This document shows, one piece after another, positions 51,455 through 59,758 of a DNA stretch of 64,000 nucleotides. Position 1 is the first letter of the stretch, and each line of letters begins with the position of its first letter. The notes below the pieces were generated by a model. That model searched no databases. It saw only the letters and a list, made by a program, of their open reading frames with translations, and was not told where the DNA came from. Source of the DNA: Allobosea sp035944375 (GTDB taxonomy: Bacteria; Pseudomonadota; Alphaproteobacteria; Rhizobiales; Beijerinckiaceae); NCBI RefSeq assembly GCF_035944375.1, contig NZ_DASZBE010000008.1; one strand, 5' to 3'. The position numbers were made by a program, and so were the translations under genes.

Positions 51455-51678
51455 CGCCCCAAGACACCAGACCGCCCCTCGGCATGCATGTGACCGGCGG
51501 CCAGGCGCGAAGGGGAACGCTCGTCCTGGTGGTTGTCGCGCTGCTCGCCTTCGCGGCGACGCTGATCTCGGCACGCATGATCGGCCTGTCCACCGCCGAG
51601 CCGAGCCACCGAATGCGCTTGGACCATGACATTCTCTCCGAGCCGGTAATCGCTCGACTTTTGATTTTGAAGCTCTGA
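51451..51678 (+). CDS. Small single-helix membrane protein of unknown function
   Basis: This 75-residue frame starts at a GTG that overlaps the GT2 stop (GTGA). It has one hydrophobic helix at about residues 22-42 (RGTLVLVVVALLAFAATLIS), a short polar N-terminus and a C-terminal tail. It ends 14 bases before the AT-rich gene, and the gaagg of its stop region serves as that gene's ribosome-binding site. This placement supports translation, but it resembles no family I know. It could also be a fortuitous frame. Base composition changes within its 3' end. Confidence 0.45.
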   Translation: MTPQDTRPPLGMHVTGGQARRGTLVLVVVALLAFAATLISARMIGLSTAEPSHRMRLDHDILSEPVIARLLILKL

Positions 51679-51692
51679 AGGCGACGAAGCGA

Positions 51693-53777
51693 ATGCAGCC
51701 AAACCGCGATATCAATGCGCCCATGTTCCTCGCCGGCGCAATCGCGCTTGCCTTCTTGCCTGCCGTTCTATTTCCGCATTATTTAGCTGATGATCTCTGG
51801 ATTTTCCGCCCTCAAACCGAAGGGTTTCCAGATGTTTGGTTCATTGCAATCAATCAAGGTCGGCCAATTTTTGCCGGACTTATACAATTTAGCAAATCAC
51901 TTCATGAATTAATCGGTATATATGCAGTATCTGCAACTCGCGCTGTTGCGATATTATTTTTGATATTGTTCGGGATTGCAGTATTTAGAATCTTAATTGA
52001 CTATAAATTCGAGAGAACCAACGCATTGGTTTTTTCAATAGTTCTATGCACATTGCCTGGAAGCCAGATGTACGTTGTCGGTGGCCCTTGGCTATCCATA
52101 GGCTGGGCGACCTCCGCGTGGTGCGCTCGATGGATATTAGCACCTGGAAACAATCCCTGCCTTTCTCGAAATTTTATTTTGTCCTGCCTATGCCTTTTCT
52201 TTAATATACTGCTATGTTTGTTTTTATATCAGGCCATACCATTCGCCATCGTAGCCCTCATGATAATTCCGGTTCTGTTCTCAAGCCGGCCTATTAGATC
52301 CATTGTCTTTACCCCTTTGGTAGTTTTTTTAATTTCTATAGCTGTCTATGTCATCATTTGGTTTTATATTACGTCATCTTTCGATGCCGGGCAGGATAAG
52401 CGTTATTCTATACAAAATCTGAATGTTTCGTTTACTGAACAATACCACCTTTTGAAGTTGCGGGCTGAGCTTTTCTTCAATAAGCGGATGCCCATGGTTC
52501 TCGCCGTTTGGGACGTCCGCGACGGCTTTGTATTTACACAGATAGTAACAGCGACTGTAATTGTCGCCGGCTTTGTATTTGATTTGGCACGCCAAAACGC
52601 TTTGCCCCAACGCCTCGTTACGTTATTACGTTGGGCTATCGCACTTTCTCTTTTTGTACTAAGCGACTTTGCGGCTATCGCTGCCAAGCCTGGAACATTA
52701 GTATTTTCTTACATGACCGTCGGCGCTCCGATGCTTGCGGTAACGATAATACTTGTATATTCTGTAAGCTGCATCGGCAACGCGCTAATTTCAGCGCCGC
52801 ATAGGAGAATTATTTGGCGTAACTACGCGTTTTTTGTTGTGCCGCTGATATTGTCCGTGGCTCTATACACCGTCACCGCATTTTATGTTTTTCCTGCATG
52901 GCTAGAACAATCTCTCGTGCGAGCACATTTGCGAGACCATATCCAGCGGGCAGGAAAGGTCGATAACGTTGTTGCGTACACGAGATCAACGCGCACCATG
53001 AGCAATGGAGCGCGCGGAGAGTTTAGTTGGTCTAACTTGTCGTACAGCTTTTACCTACATTGGTTGATTCGCATGTGCCTGGATCAACTAAAACAAGATT
53101 CTGATATCAAAATAGATGTTAATTCCACTGATGGCAAAGTTTATACTTATCCAAAATTCAAACTTGAGCCGACAGACCAAGGGCGCGTACTCCTCGATCT
53201 ACGCCCTGCATCGTTGGATCGGAATGCGCCCATCGAAAAGCCCTTGTTCGAGATCAATCGTGATCGCTTGCCTGTTGGCAACGGCGATCGCCCGCCTCAC
53301 GCCCCCGATGTTATCAGTCGCTGGAACCGTATACCTACCGGAGAGACGCCGGTTCCTTTTCAAGTTCGTCAGTCCTCGTTTCACTATCAAGGACAGGGCG
53401 CCATTGGAGAGAAGGGGCTCAACGACGGCGACGTCGCGGCACCCGCCGCAGATGCGGGGGGCGTAAACATTGGCACCGAGATTGTCATGGAAGTGCCAGA
53501 CAACACCCTCATTAACAGAATCAGGATAATACGCGACTCTAAATGGGGTAGTGATTATAGCCTTTCGATGAAAATACAGGTTTCCAATGACATGGAAGCG
53601 TGGATAGATGTAGGCAAGATCGATTTACGAGGATCGATCTCATCGCTAGCCGAATCCGAACTGAGCTATGATAAGCCCTATAAATATATAAGATTATCAT
53701 ACTTCTCGGGAATACCGGGCGAAAACATTTGGATATCCGAAATATCTCTTTTTCAAAAGATGGGGCGACCCAATTGA
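51693..53777 (+). CDS. AT-rich GT-C-like membrane glycosyltransferase with discoidin-like C-terminus
   Basis: This 694-residue protein is conspicuously AT-rich through most of its length, with many TTT, ATA and AAT codons, unlike every neighbour. Residues 1 to about 430 hold roughly ten hydrophobic helices. After the first helix the loop reads HYLADDLWIF (D33-D34) and then INQGRPIF, resembling the metal-binding DD and downstream GRP of GtrII/GT-C enzymes. The C-terminal periplasmic part ends with a region (from about residue 585) with LINRIRIIRDS...YKYIRLSYFSG...WISEISLF, resembling a discoidin/F5-8C fold. I infer a lipid-linked-sugar-dependent glycosyltransferase with a carbohydrate-binding tail, acquired by transfer. 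Confidence 0.65.
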   Translation: MQPNRDINAPMFLAGAIALAFLPAVLFPHYLADDLWIFRPQTEGFPDVWFIAINQGRPIFAGLIQFSKSLHELIGIYAVSATRAVAILFLILFGIAVFRILIDYKFERTNALVFSIVLCTLPGSQMYVVGGPWLSIGWATSAWCARWILAPGNNPCLSRNFILSCLCLFFNILLCLFLYQAIPFAIVALMIIPVLFSSRPIRSIVFTPLVVFLISIAVYVIIWFYITSSFDAGQDKRYSIQNLNVSFTEQYHLLKLRAELFFNKRMPMVLAVWDVRDGFVFTQIVTATVIVAGFVFDLARQNALPQRLVTLLRWAIALSLFVLSDFAAIAAKPGTLVFSYMTVGAPMLAVTIILVYSVSCIGNALISAPHRRIIWRNYAFFVVPLILSVALYTVTAFYVFPAWLEQSLVRAHLRDHIQRAGKVDNVVAYTRSTRTMSNGARGEFSWSNLSYSFYLHWLIRMCLDQLKQDSDIKIDVNSTDGKVYTYPKFKLEPTDQGRVLLDLRPASLDRNAPIEKPLFEINRDRLPVGNGDRPPHAPDVISRWNRIPTGETPVPFQVRQSSFHYQGQGAIGEKGLNDGDVAAPAADAGGVNIGTEIVMEVPDNTLINRIRIIRDSKWGSDYSLSMKIQVSNDMEAWIDVGKIDLRGSISSLAESELSYDKPYKYIRLSYFSGIPGENIWISEISLFQKMGRPN

Positions 53778-53838
53778 TCCAGCGAAACGAAGTCCGCGAA
53801 TGTAACGTCCAACCTACAGCATCGGTTTAATTGGTTGA

Positions 53839-54858
53839 ATGAAATCCCTCGGCTTCAAACTGCTCGTCATGGTCGTGATGATCGGCGTCCTGGCCTATCA
53901 GGTCGATCTCGGCCAGGCGCTGCTGCGGCTCGGCACGCTAGGCTATGTCGCGGTCATTGTCGGGCTGGCGCTGAGCCTCGCGCAGATCGTGGCGCTGGCC
54001 TTTCGCTGGCGGCTGGTCTCGCGGCTGAATGGCACCTCGGTGCCCTTCCCCGAGAATATGCGCTGCATGCTGGCGAGCCAGTTCTTCAGCCAGGGCCTGC
54101 CGGCCTCGGTCGGTGGCGATGCGCTGCGGGTGTGGTGGCTGGTGCGGCTGGGGAAATCGGTGCGCTATGCGCTGCAGAGCGTGCTGCTCGACCGCATCGC
54201 AGGTCTCGTCGCCCTGGTCGTGGTCAACACCGTGTCGGTCTCCCTGCTCGTCACGAGCCTGGGAGGCGACGCCAGCGCCTGGAGCATCGCCTGGATCGTG
54301 GTCGGGACCCTGGTCGCCACGATGGTCGGGGCGAGCCGCTTCGTGCGGCGGCTGATGCTGCGGCTGTTTCTGGCGCTGCCGACGGCCGTGCGGACGCGCA
54401 GCGGCGTCGCGGCCTTCATGCGCTGGCTGGTGCGCTTTCACTTCACCACCGGGCAGCTCGTCTTCTCGGCGCAGGGCGCGGTGATCCTGGGCTGGGGCAT
54501 CGCGATCCATCTCTGCTCGGTCGTGCTCTGCCTCGTCGTGGCGCGCGACGCCGGCATCGGCGTGTCCTTCCTGCAGCTCGTCGCGGTGGTGCCGCCGGTG
54601 ATGCTGCTGAGCTATCTGCCGCTCTCGATCGGCGGCTGGGGCCTGCGCGAGGGCGCGATGGCGCTGGCGCTGGGGATGATCGGCTTTCCCAAGGAGGACG
54701 GCGTCTTTCTCGGCCTGGCGCTGGGCTCGATCAGCCTGGGAGCCGCGCTGCTCGGCGCCCTGGTCTGGCTGTTCTCGCCGATGCCGATCTCGCTCTTCGG
54801 CAAGCCGCGTGGCGAGGCGATGGTTTCCCTCGAGGAGCGAGCCGGCAAGGCGAGCTGA
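53839..54858 (+). CDS. YbhN/UPF0104-type integral membrane protein (flippase-like domain)
   Basis: This 339-residue protein has about eight hydrophobic helices. The stretch FFSQGLPASVGGDALRVWWLVR is the hallmark of the lysyl-PG-synthase membrane domain/YbhN family (second half shown: PASVGGDALRVWWLVRLG). SYLPLSIGGWGLREGAM lies near residue 265. Members are linked to translocating lipids or lipid-linked intermediates, though the function is not settled. GC content returns to the local norm here. The ATG at 53839 lies 61 bases from the AT-rich gene. It converges on the small membrane protein gene at 54868. Confidence 0.85.
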   Translation: MKSLGFKLLVMVVMIGVLAYQVDLGQALLRLGTLGYVAVIVGLALSLAQIVALAFRWRLVSRLNGTSVPFPENMRCMLASQFFSQGLPASVGGDALRVWWLVRLGKSVRYALQSVLLDRIAGLVALVVVNTVSVSLLVTSLGGDASAWSIAWIVVGTLVATMVGASRFVRRLMLRLFLALPTAVRTRSGVAAFMRWLVRFHFTTGQLVFSAQGAVILGWGIAIHLCSVVLCLVVARDAGIGVSFLQLVAVVPPVMLLSYLPLSIGGWGLREGAMALALGMIGFPKEDGVFLGLALGSISLGAALLGALVWLFSPMPISLFGKPRGEAMVSLEERAGKAS

Positions 54859-54867
54859 GGTGAGCTG

Positions 54868-55374
54868 TCAGGCCTTCCCGCCGCCATAGAGACCCAGGGT
54901 CTCGACCCGCAGGAACCGCCGCGCGGCCTGGATCCGGCCGCTGGTGGCGAGCCCCTTCGGCGTGAGCGCGTAGCCCGCGCCGTCCGGAGCGGCGGCGCCC
55001 ATTTCAACCAGCAGCCCGGCGCGCTCGGCGAAGGCCGGCTCGACGATCCGCTGCGCCAGGACCGCCAGGGGCAGCGTCTGTTCCGGCGCGGCCTCGAGCT
55101 CGGCCAGCATCGCCAGCGACAGTGATTTCAGCACGGCGCCATAGAGAAACACGACCAGCGCGACACCCCCGCCGAAGAACGCGGCGAAATGCCAGAAGGC
55201 GATGCTGGCGCCAAACAGCGCCACGCCCGCCAGCAGCAAAGCCAGCGCCACGCCGGCGAAGATCGGCATGCCGAAGCGCTGATGGGTCAACCGCAGGAGC
55301 ACGCCGACGATCGCGAGGTGCAGGAGCGTGCCCGGCACGGCGAGCGCCAGCGCAGCCAGACGCGGATCATCCAT
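54868..55374 (-). CDS. Small membrane protein with winged-helix-like tail (A)
   Basis: I use the ATG at 55374 (MDDPRLAALALAVPGTLLHL). The 168-residue protein has four hydrophobic helices (about residues 5-25, 35-55, 57-75 and 77-90). A soluble tail follows, with LAVLAQRIVEPAFAERAGLLVE, GAGYALTPKGLATSG and RRFLRVETLGLYGG. The pattern of a helix, helix, beta hairpin ending TPKG resembles a winged helix. It overlaps the upstream gene by eight bases and is the last of a tightly coupled seven-gene operon. No known family is evident, and its partner upstream has the same layout. Confidence 0.6.
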   Translation of the reverse strand: MDDPRLAALALAVPGTLLHLAIVGVLLRLTHQRFGMPIFAGVALALLLAGVALFGASIAFWHFAAFFGGGVALVVFLYGAVLKSLSLAMLAELEAAPEQTLPLAVLAQRIVEPAFAERAGLLVEMGAAAPDGAGYALTPKGLATSGRIQAARRFLRVETLGLYGGGKA

Positions 55375-55912
55375 GGCGCGCCCCCAGGCCATAGGCGAAG
55401 CGCAGGACGCGCAGCAGCCGGGCCGCGACACGCCCCCGCGCATTGAGGCGCCAGCGGTCGCCCTCCAGCCTCTCGACCAGGCGGGCCCCGGTGAGGACGC
55501 TGACGCGATCGCTGGTCAGTTCCTGGATGGATTGCCCGCCAGTATAGAGCGAAGCCCATTGCGACAGGCCGGCGAGCCGGCCCTGCGCGGCGAGCGCGAG
55601 CAGCATGTTGAGGGTGAAGCCCCAGACGATCAGGCTCCAGCCGATGAAGGCGATGATCGCGGCCGCGCCGATGATGGCGACGCCGGCCAGGCAATCGAGC
55701 GGGTTCGGCGGCTGGCCCAGCAGCGCCAGCGCCAGCCACTGGGCGACCAGCAGCGCGAGCGCGATCAGGATCGACGATTTGAAGCGCGGCCTCGGCGCCC
55801 GCAACCGCGACACTCGACCGCCGAAGACCAGCACCACAGCGATGGCGAGGCCCGACAGAATCGCTGCGACGATCGGAAGGGGCGGCAGCCAGGCGAAGAG
55901 CACGGGGGCCAT
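55367..55912 (-). CDS. Small membrane protein with winged-helix-like tail (B)
   Basis: I use the ATG at 55912 (MAPVLFAWLPPLPIVAAILS), which touches the preceding methyltransferase stop (TGATG). The 181-residue protein has four hydrophobic helices, then a basic tail with IQELTSDRVSVLTGARLVERL, GDRWRLNARGRVAARL and LRFAYGLG. The tail resembles that of the adjacent gene: a helix with a Leu-rich L(T/V)xAR-Glu pattern, a short hairpin, then Arg-Gly-Arg. This suggests a divergent paralogous pair. Function is unknown. The likely site is the inner membrane with the tail in the cytosol. Confidence 0.6.
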   Translation of the reverse strand: MAPVLFAWLPPLPIVAAILSGLAIAVVLVFGGRVSRLRAPRPRFKSSILIALALLVAQWLALALLGQPPNPLDCLAGVAIIGAAAIIAFIGWSLIVWGFTLNMLLALAAQGRLAGLSQWASLYTGGQSIQELTSDRVSVLTGARLVERLEGDRWRLNARGRVAARLLRVLRFAYGLGARHG

Positions 55913-57135
55913 CACAGCAAGGCGCGGATCGAGCGCCGGCTGTCGGCGAACATCGAGTGGAAAGCGCCGCCGCCCGTGACGAAGGCGGCGTTCTTCGCGA
56001 CGACCTTGTCCTCGACCTCCGGCCCGAAGCCCAAAAGGCAAGCCGCGATCCGCGCGGGATCGAGCGCCGAGGCGGGGCGGATCGGCAACCCGGCCTTGGG
56101 CAGATGCAGCCCCTGCTTGACCGGCGTGTCGTCGATGACCATGGCGAAATGCCGGGTGAATCCATGGAAGTTCAGGAAGGCGCAGGTCAGGTGGCCGGCG
56201 CCATAGGCCGCCAGCTTGCGGCCGTCGGCCGTCATCTGCGTGAACAGCGCGTCCTGACGCGCGGTCCAGCCGGCAAAGGCCGCGCCATAGGCCCGCGCCA
56301 GCGCGACATTGCGCTCGACGGCCTGATGATCGAAGCCGAGCTGTGCGACCGCGCCGGCGACGGGCTTGCGCACGGCGGCGACGATGACATCCTCGAAGGG
56401 ATACGGGTGGATGGTGTGGCCGAGATCGACCAGGCCGGCGAATGCGAAGGTCGGGGCCAGCGTATCGGGCGTGAAATAGGTATTATGCTCCTCCCAGAGC
56501 ATGCAGTAATCCTGCCGCTCCAGATTGGCGCGGCAGTCGGGCACCTCCAGCAGCAGGACGCCGCCGGGCTTCAGCAGCAGCTTCAGCGCCTCCAGGAAGG
56601 CCAGCGGCGCCTCGGCATGCTCCAGCACGTGCCGGGCGATCACCAGATCCTGCAGCCCGATCCGCTCGGCGAGAACAGCCGCCCGCTCGGCCGTCATCAG
56701 GCCATGGACGCTCTCGATATTGGCATTGGGATAGTCGGCGCCGAGATCGGCGGCCAGATCGAGCAGGCGGGTGTTGCCGTATCCCAGGCGCTCCAGCCGC
56801 TCCACCGTGGTCCTGTCCTTGGCAGAGAGGCCCAGAATCTTCGAATCACGGTCGACGCCTTCCAACCCGGTCAGCCATTGCACGGCTTCGTCGAGATGGC
56901 TTTCCGGCTCGCGATAAGAAATCCAGTCGAAGGGCGGCACGAGCATGCGGAACGGAAAGGGCTGCGCCAACTGGATTCCGCCGCAGGTGCTGCAGACGGC
57001 GAGCGCGAGGTCACGTTCGACGACCTCCTCGCAGGCCAGCCTGGTGAAATGGCTGGAAACGGGCTGCCGCCCCAGTTCCAGCACGCGTTCGAGCGCACCC
57101 TGGCGGCAGATGCGGCAGGTTTCCGCAGGCGTCAT
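55912..57135 (-). CDS. C-methyltransferase-like protein with degenerate SAM motif
   Basis: I use the ATG at 57135 (MTPAETCRICRQGALERVLE). The 407-residue protein has the three-part layout of sugar C-methyltransferases of the TylC3/NovU type. A zinc region (CRICRQ...CSTCGG) comes first. A central SAM domain contains LVIARHVLEHAEAPLAFLEA and LKPGGVLLLEVPDC. A C-terminal domain holds YGAGHLTCAFLNF and VIDDTPVKQGLHLPKAG. The glycine-rich SAM motif expected before it is replaced by KILGLSAKDRTTVERLE, which lacks the G-x-G pattern. It may use SAM differently or be an inactive scaffold. It overlaps the GT2 upstream by four bases. Confidence 0.8.
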   Translation of the reverse strand: MTPAETCRICRQGALERVLELGRQPVSSHFTRLACEEVVERDLALAVCSTCGGIQLAQPFPFRMLVPPFDWISYREPESHLDEAVQWLTGLEGVDRDSKILGLSAKDRTTVERLERLGYGNTRLLDLAADLGADYPNANIESVHGLMTAERAAVLAERIGLQDLVIARHVLEHAEAPLAFLEALKLLLKPGGVLLLEVPDCRANLERQDYCMLWEEHNTYFTPDTLAPTFAFAGLVDLGHTIHPYPFEDVIVAAVRKPVAGAVAQLGFDHQAVERNVALARAYGAAFAGWTARQDALFTQMTADGRKLAAYGAGHLTCAFLNFHGFTRHFAMVIDDTPVKQGLHLPKAGLPIRPASALDPARIAACLLGFGPEVEDKVVAKNAAFVTGGGAFHSMFADSRRSIRALL

Positions 57136-58127
57136 TGGAGCCGCTCCCTTCGCTGCAGCGACGCCTGGCGGCGCCGCTCGGTGAAACGCTTGAGGAAGCC
57201 CGGACGACGACCATGGAGCACCTCCAGCAGCCACCATTTCAGGATCATGGCAAGCGCCCCGTATTGGCGCGGGGACGCGGCCAGCGTCATCAGCGTCCCG
57301 CGCATGAAGGTCGTCATGGCGGACGGCGCCCGCAGCAAAGCGGCCCGGAAATCGGCATACTCTGGTTCGCGCAGCTTGGCCTGGATCGCCGCCGCGACGG
57401 CTCGCTGCTGCGCGGGCTGCCGCATGCCATGACCGGAATACGAACCCTCGTCGACCCTGAACCAGACGAGCGAGCGATCGACCGCGACGACGCCATGGCG
57501 CAGCGCAATGCAGTAGATCAGGAACCAGTCCGAGTGCCAGCGCAGCGCGGGATCGTACAAACCCGCATCGAGCAGCGCCTGGCGTCGGAAGATCGCGGTG
57601 TTGATCGAGAGGAACGCGAACGCCTGCTTCAGGATCGCCTCGAGCTCCCGGGGCGAGAGGGCGCATTGCTCCTCGCCGGGCTTTATGAACCAGAGACCGC
57701 GCTCGGAGTGCCGGTCGTGGACCACGACCTCCCCCGTCGCGGGGTACCACTCCGTATAGGCCGAGACGACCAACTGGCTGCCCGGATTCTGTTCCAGGGC
57801 CGCCATGAGAACCTCGCAGGCCTCCGGCATCATCTGCTCGTCGGCGCTGGCCAGGAAGACGAAGTCGCCGGTCGCCTCCTGGATGCCGCGATTGACGGCG
57901 GCGACGACACCCTTGTTGGTCTCGTGCTGGATGATGCGAATCCGCGCATTGCCGCGCGCAAACGCCTCGAGAACCGCAAGGCTGTGATCGGTGGAGCCAT
58001 CGTCGACGATGACGATCTCGTCGGGCGGCCGGGTCTGTGAAAGAATCGCCCCCACCGAAACGGGGAGCGCCCGGCTGTGATTGTAGTTGGGCATCACGAC
58101 GGACAGGCGCGGCTGCGACATGGTCAT
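57132..58127 (-). CDS. GT2 glycosyltransferase
   Basis: This 331-residue GT2 starts at the ATG at 58127, which touches the preceding ABC ATPase stop (TGATG). It has the nucleotide-sugar motif VIVDDGSTDHS (residues 41-49). SQLVVSAYTEWYPATGEVV follows, and then WHSDWFLIYC in the acceptor region, where DWF carries the family's second Asp. It should transfer a sugar in building the exported glycan, on the cytosolic side. Substrates cannot be read from sequence. The C-terminal end is basic (KRFTERRRQASLQRRERLQ) and could contact the membrane. Confidence 0.92.
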   Translation of the reverse strand: MTMSQPRLSVVMPNYNHSRALPVSVGAILSQTRPPDEIVIVDDGSTDHSLAVLEAFARGNARIRIIQHETNKGVVAAVNRGIQEATGDFVFLASADEQMMPEACEVLMAALEQNPGSQLVVSAYTEWYPATGEVVVHDRHSERGLWFIKPGEEQCALSPRELEAILKQAFAFLSINTAIFRRQALLDAGLYDPALRWHSDWFLIYCIALRHGVVAVDRSLVWFRVDEGSYSGHGMRQPAQQRAVAAAIQAKLREPEYADFRAALLRAPSAMTTFMRGTLMTLAASPRQYGALAMILKWWLLEVLHGRRPGFLKRFTERRRQASLQRRERLQ

Positions 58128-58879
58128 CAGGCCGGTTGGGGCGCGCTGTAGCGGGCGATGACCTCCGAGATCGGCCCGTCGGCGACGATCCGGCCATGCT
58201 CCATCATGATGCCGCGGTTGCAGAGCCGCTCGAGAGCGGCCAGATCATGCGATGCGAGCACGAGGATGCTCGACCGCGCCATCATCGCCTCCATACGGTC
58301 GCGGGCGCGCTCCATGAAGCGCGCGTCTCCTGTCGAGAGGTTCTCGTCGGCGACGAGGATTTCCGGCTCGAAGGTGGTAGCGACGGCAAAGGCGAGACGG
58401 GCCTGCATGCCTGAAGAGTAGGTCGAGACAGGCAGCGACAGGAAGTCGCCGAGTTCGGCGAAGGCCTCGATGTCGGGCACATGGCTGCGGATCTCCTTCA
58501 GGGACATGCCGTAAAGCAGCGCGATGTTCTCGATATTGTCGTAGCCGCTGAGGTCCTGCTGGAGGCCGTTGGCCGGATTGATGACCGACATCGTCCGGCC
58601 TTCCCGCCGATAGAACCCGAGCTGCGGCCGGTAAATCCCGCCGATGACCTTGAGCAGCGTCGTCTTGCCGGCGCCGTTATGACCGACAAGGCCGATCCGA
58701 TCCCCCGCCTTGGCGGAAATCGAGACGTCGGTCAGGGCCTGAACCTCGAAGCGCCCCCGGCTGGAGCGATGGATGGTCCCGCCCGTCGCCAGCGACGACA
58801 CAGCCGATTTCAACGTCAGATCGACAGCGTGAAAGATCGGATAGTTGAGCGAGACATTGCGCAATTCGAACGAAACCAT
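58127..58879 (-). CDS. ABC transporter ATPase for polysaccharide export (Wzt/KpsT type)
   Basis: This 250-residue ATPase has Walker A LVGHNGAGKTTLL (residues 66-73), a YSSGMQARLAFAVATTF signature and the Walker B segment EILVADENLSTGD. The N-terminal IFHAVDLTLKSAVSSLATGG is typical of the KpsT/Wzt group. It lacks the C-terminal glycan-binding domain of O-antigen Wzt, so export should not depend on a modified non-reducing end. It pairs with the permease 21 bases upstream and precedes the GT2. It powers transfer of a lipid-linked glycan to the periplasm. Confidence 0.93.
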   Translation of the reverse strand: MVSFELRNVSLNYPIFHAVDLTLKSAVSSLATGGTIHRSSRGRFEVQALTDVSISAKAGDRIGLVGHNGAGKTTLLKVIGGIYRPQLGFYRREGRTMSVINPANGLQQDLSGYDNIENIALLYGMSLKEIRSHVPDIEAFAELGDFLSLPVSTYSSGMQARLAFAVATTFEPEILVADENLSTGDARFMERARDRMEAMMARSSILVLASHDLAALERLCNRGIMMEHGRIVADGPISEVIARYSAPQPA

Positions 58880-58900
58880 GGCTTGGCTCTCTTTCCCGTC

Positions 58901-59758
58901 TCAGAGCCAGAAGACCAGGCGGTTCTTGCTGCGCGCGAAGGCCAGCCCCGCCAGCCCCCATCCGACGACCGCGGCCGACAGCGTGACCACATAATCGCGG
59001 ACGTCCGGCACGCGCCCGAGCATCGGATCGCGCAGAATGTCGATGAAGTAGGTAAAGGGGTTCAGCGCAAGCACCACACGGTTGGAGATCAGGCTCGCCT
59101 CCGGCCACAGGATCGGCGTCGCCAGGAAGACGATCAGCATGATCGGCGAAATGATCTGGATGGCATCGCGGAAGCGCGCGCCGACTATGGCGAAGAATGC
59201 GAGGACCCAGATTCCATTGACGACATAGATCAGCAGCGAGACGAAGATCAGGAAGAAATTGACACCGGGATTGAACATCGTGACGGCGCAGACAATGCAA
59301 TAGGTCGCGAATTTGGTGATGAATTCGATGAAGATCCGGAAAAAATAGCGCAGAATCGGAAAGAAAATCGGGATGTTGCGCTCCGTCAGGGTACCGGAGG
59401 CCGAAATGAATACCGAGGCACCGCCCTGGATGCAGGCCGAGATGAAGAACCAGGCGATGAACCCGGCCGAGAGAAAGACGAAGGCATTGTAGCTGCCGAA
59501 CTGCGACATGCTGCCATAGACGAAGCCGAGCACGACGACCGTGATGGTGGTTCCGATCACGCCCCAGAGCGAGCCCAGCAGTGTGCGGCTGGTCTGAAGG
59601 CGGAAATCGCGCCAGCCGAGCAATGTCCAGGCGCGCCACATGCCGAAGGCTGCCCGGGTGTCATTCCAGGCGTCGAGGAAATAGGTGAGCTTGCGGCCAT
59701 CACCCTCGAACTGGTCGATCGGCAGGCGGCGCGGGGCGGCAGTGCTGTTGTCGGCCAT
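58901..59758 (-). CDS. ABC-2-type polysaccharide export permease (Wzm/KpsM type)
   Basis: I use the ATG at 59758 (MADNSTAAPRRLPIDQFEGD), which shares its first base with the WbuC-like gene's stop. The 285-residue protein has six hydrophobic helices. After about 60 cytosolic residues comes WRDFRLQTSRTLLGSLWGVIG, a signature of KpsM/Wzm (shown partly: RTLLGSLWGVIGTTITVVVL). It forms the inner-membrane channel for the ATPase encoded downstream. Together they export a glycan on a lipid carrier. Confidence 0.93.
   Translation of the reverse strand: MADNSTAAPRRLPIDQFEGDGRKLTYFLDAWNDTRAAFGMWRAWTLLGWRDFRLQTSRTLLGSLWGVIGTTITVVVLGFVYGSMSQFGSYNAFVFLSAGFIAWFFISACIQGGASVFISASGTLTERNIPIFFPILRYFFRIFIEFITKFATYCIVCAVTMFNPGVNFFLIFVSLLIYVVNGIWVLAFFAIVGARFRDAIQIISPIMLIVFLATPILWPEASLISNRVVLALNPFTYFIDILRDPMLGRVPDVRDYVVTLSAAVVGWGLAGLAFARSKNRLVFWL

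Noticed and set aside
55912..58197. A 761-codon frame fusing a glycosyltransferase-like shadow to the methyltransferase
   Set aside because: The upstream part is the GT2 gene read out of frame; the methyltransferase has its own ATG at 57135.
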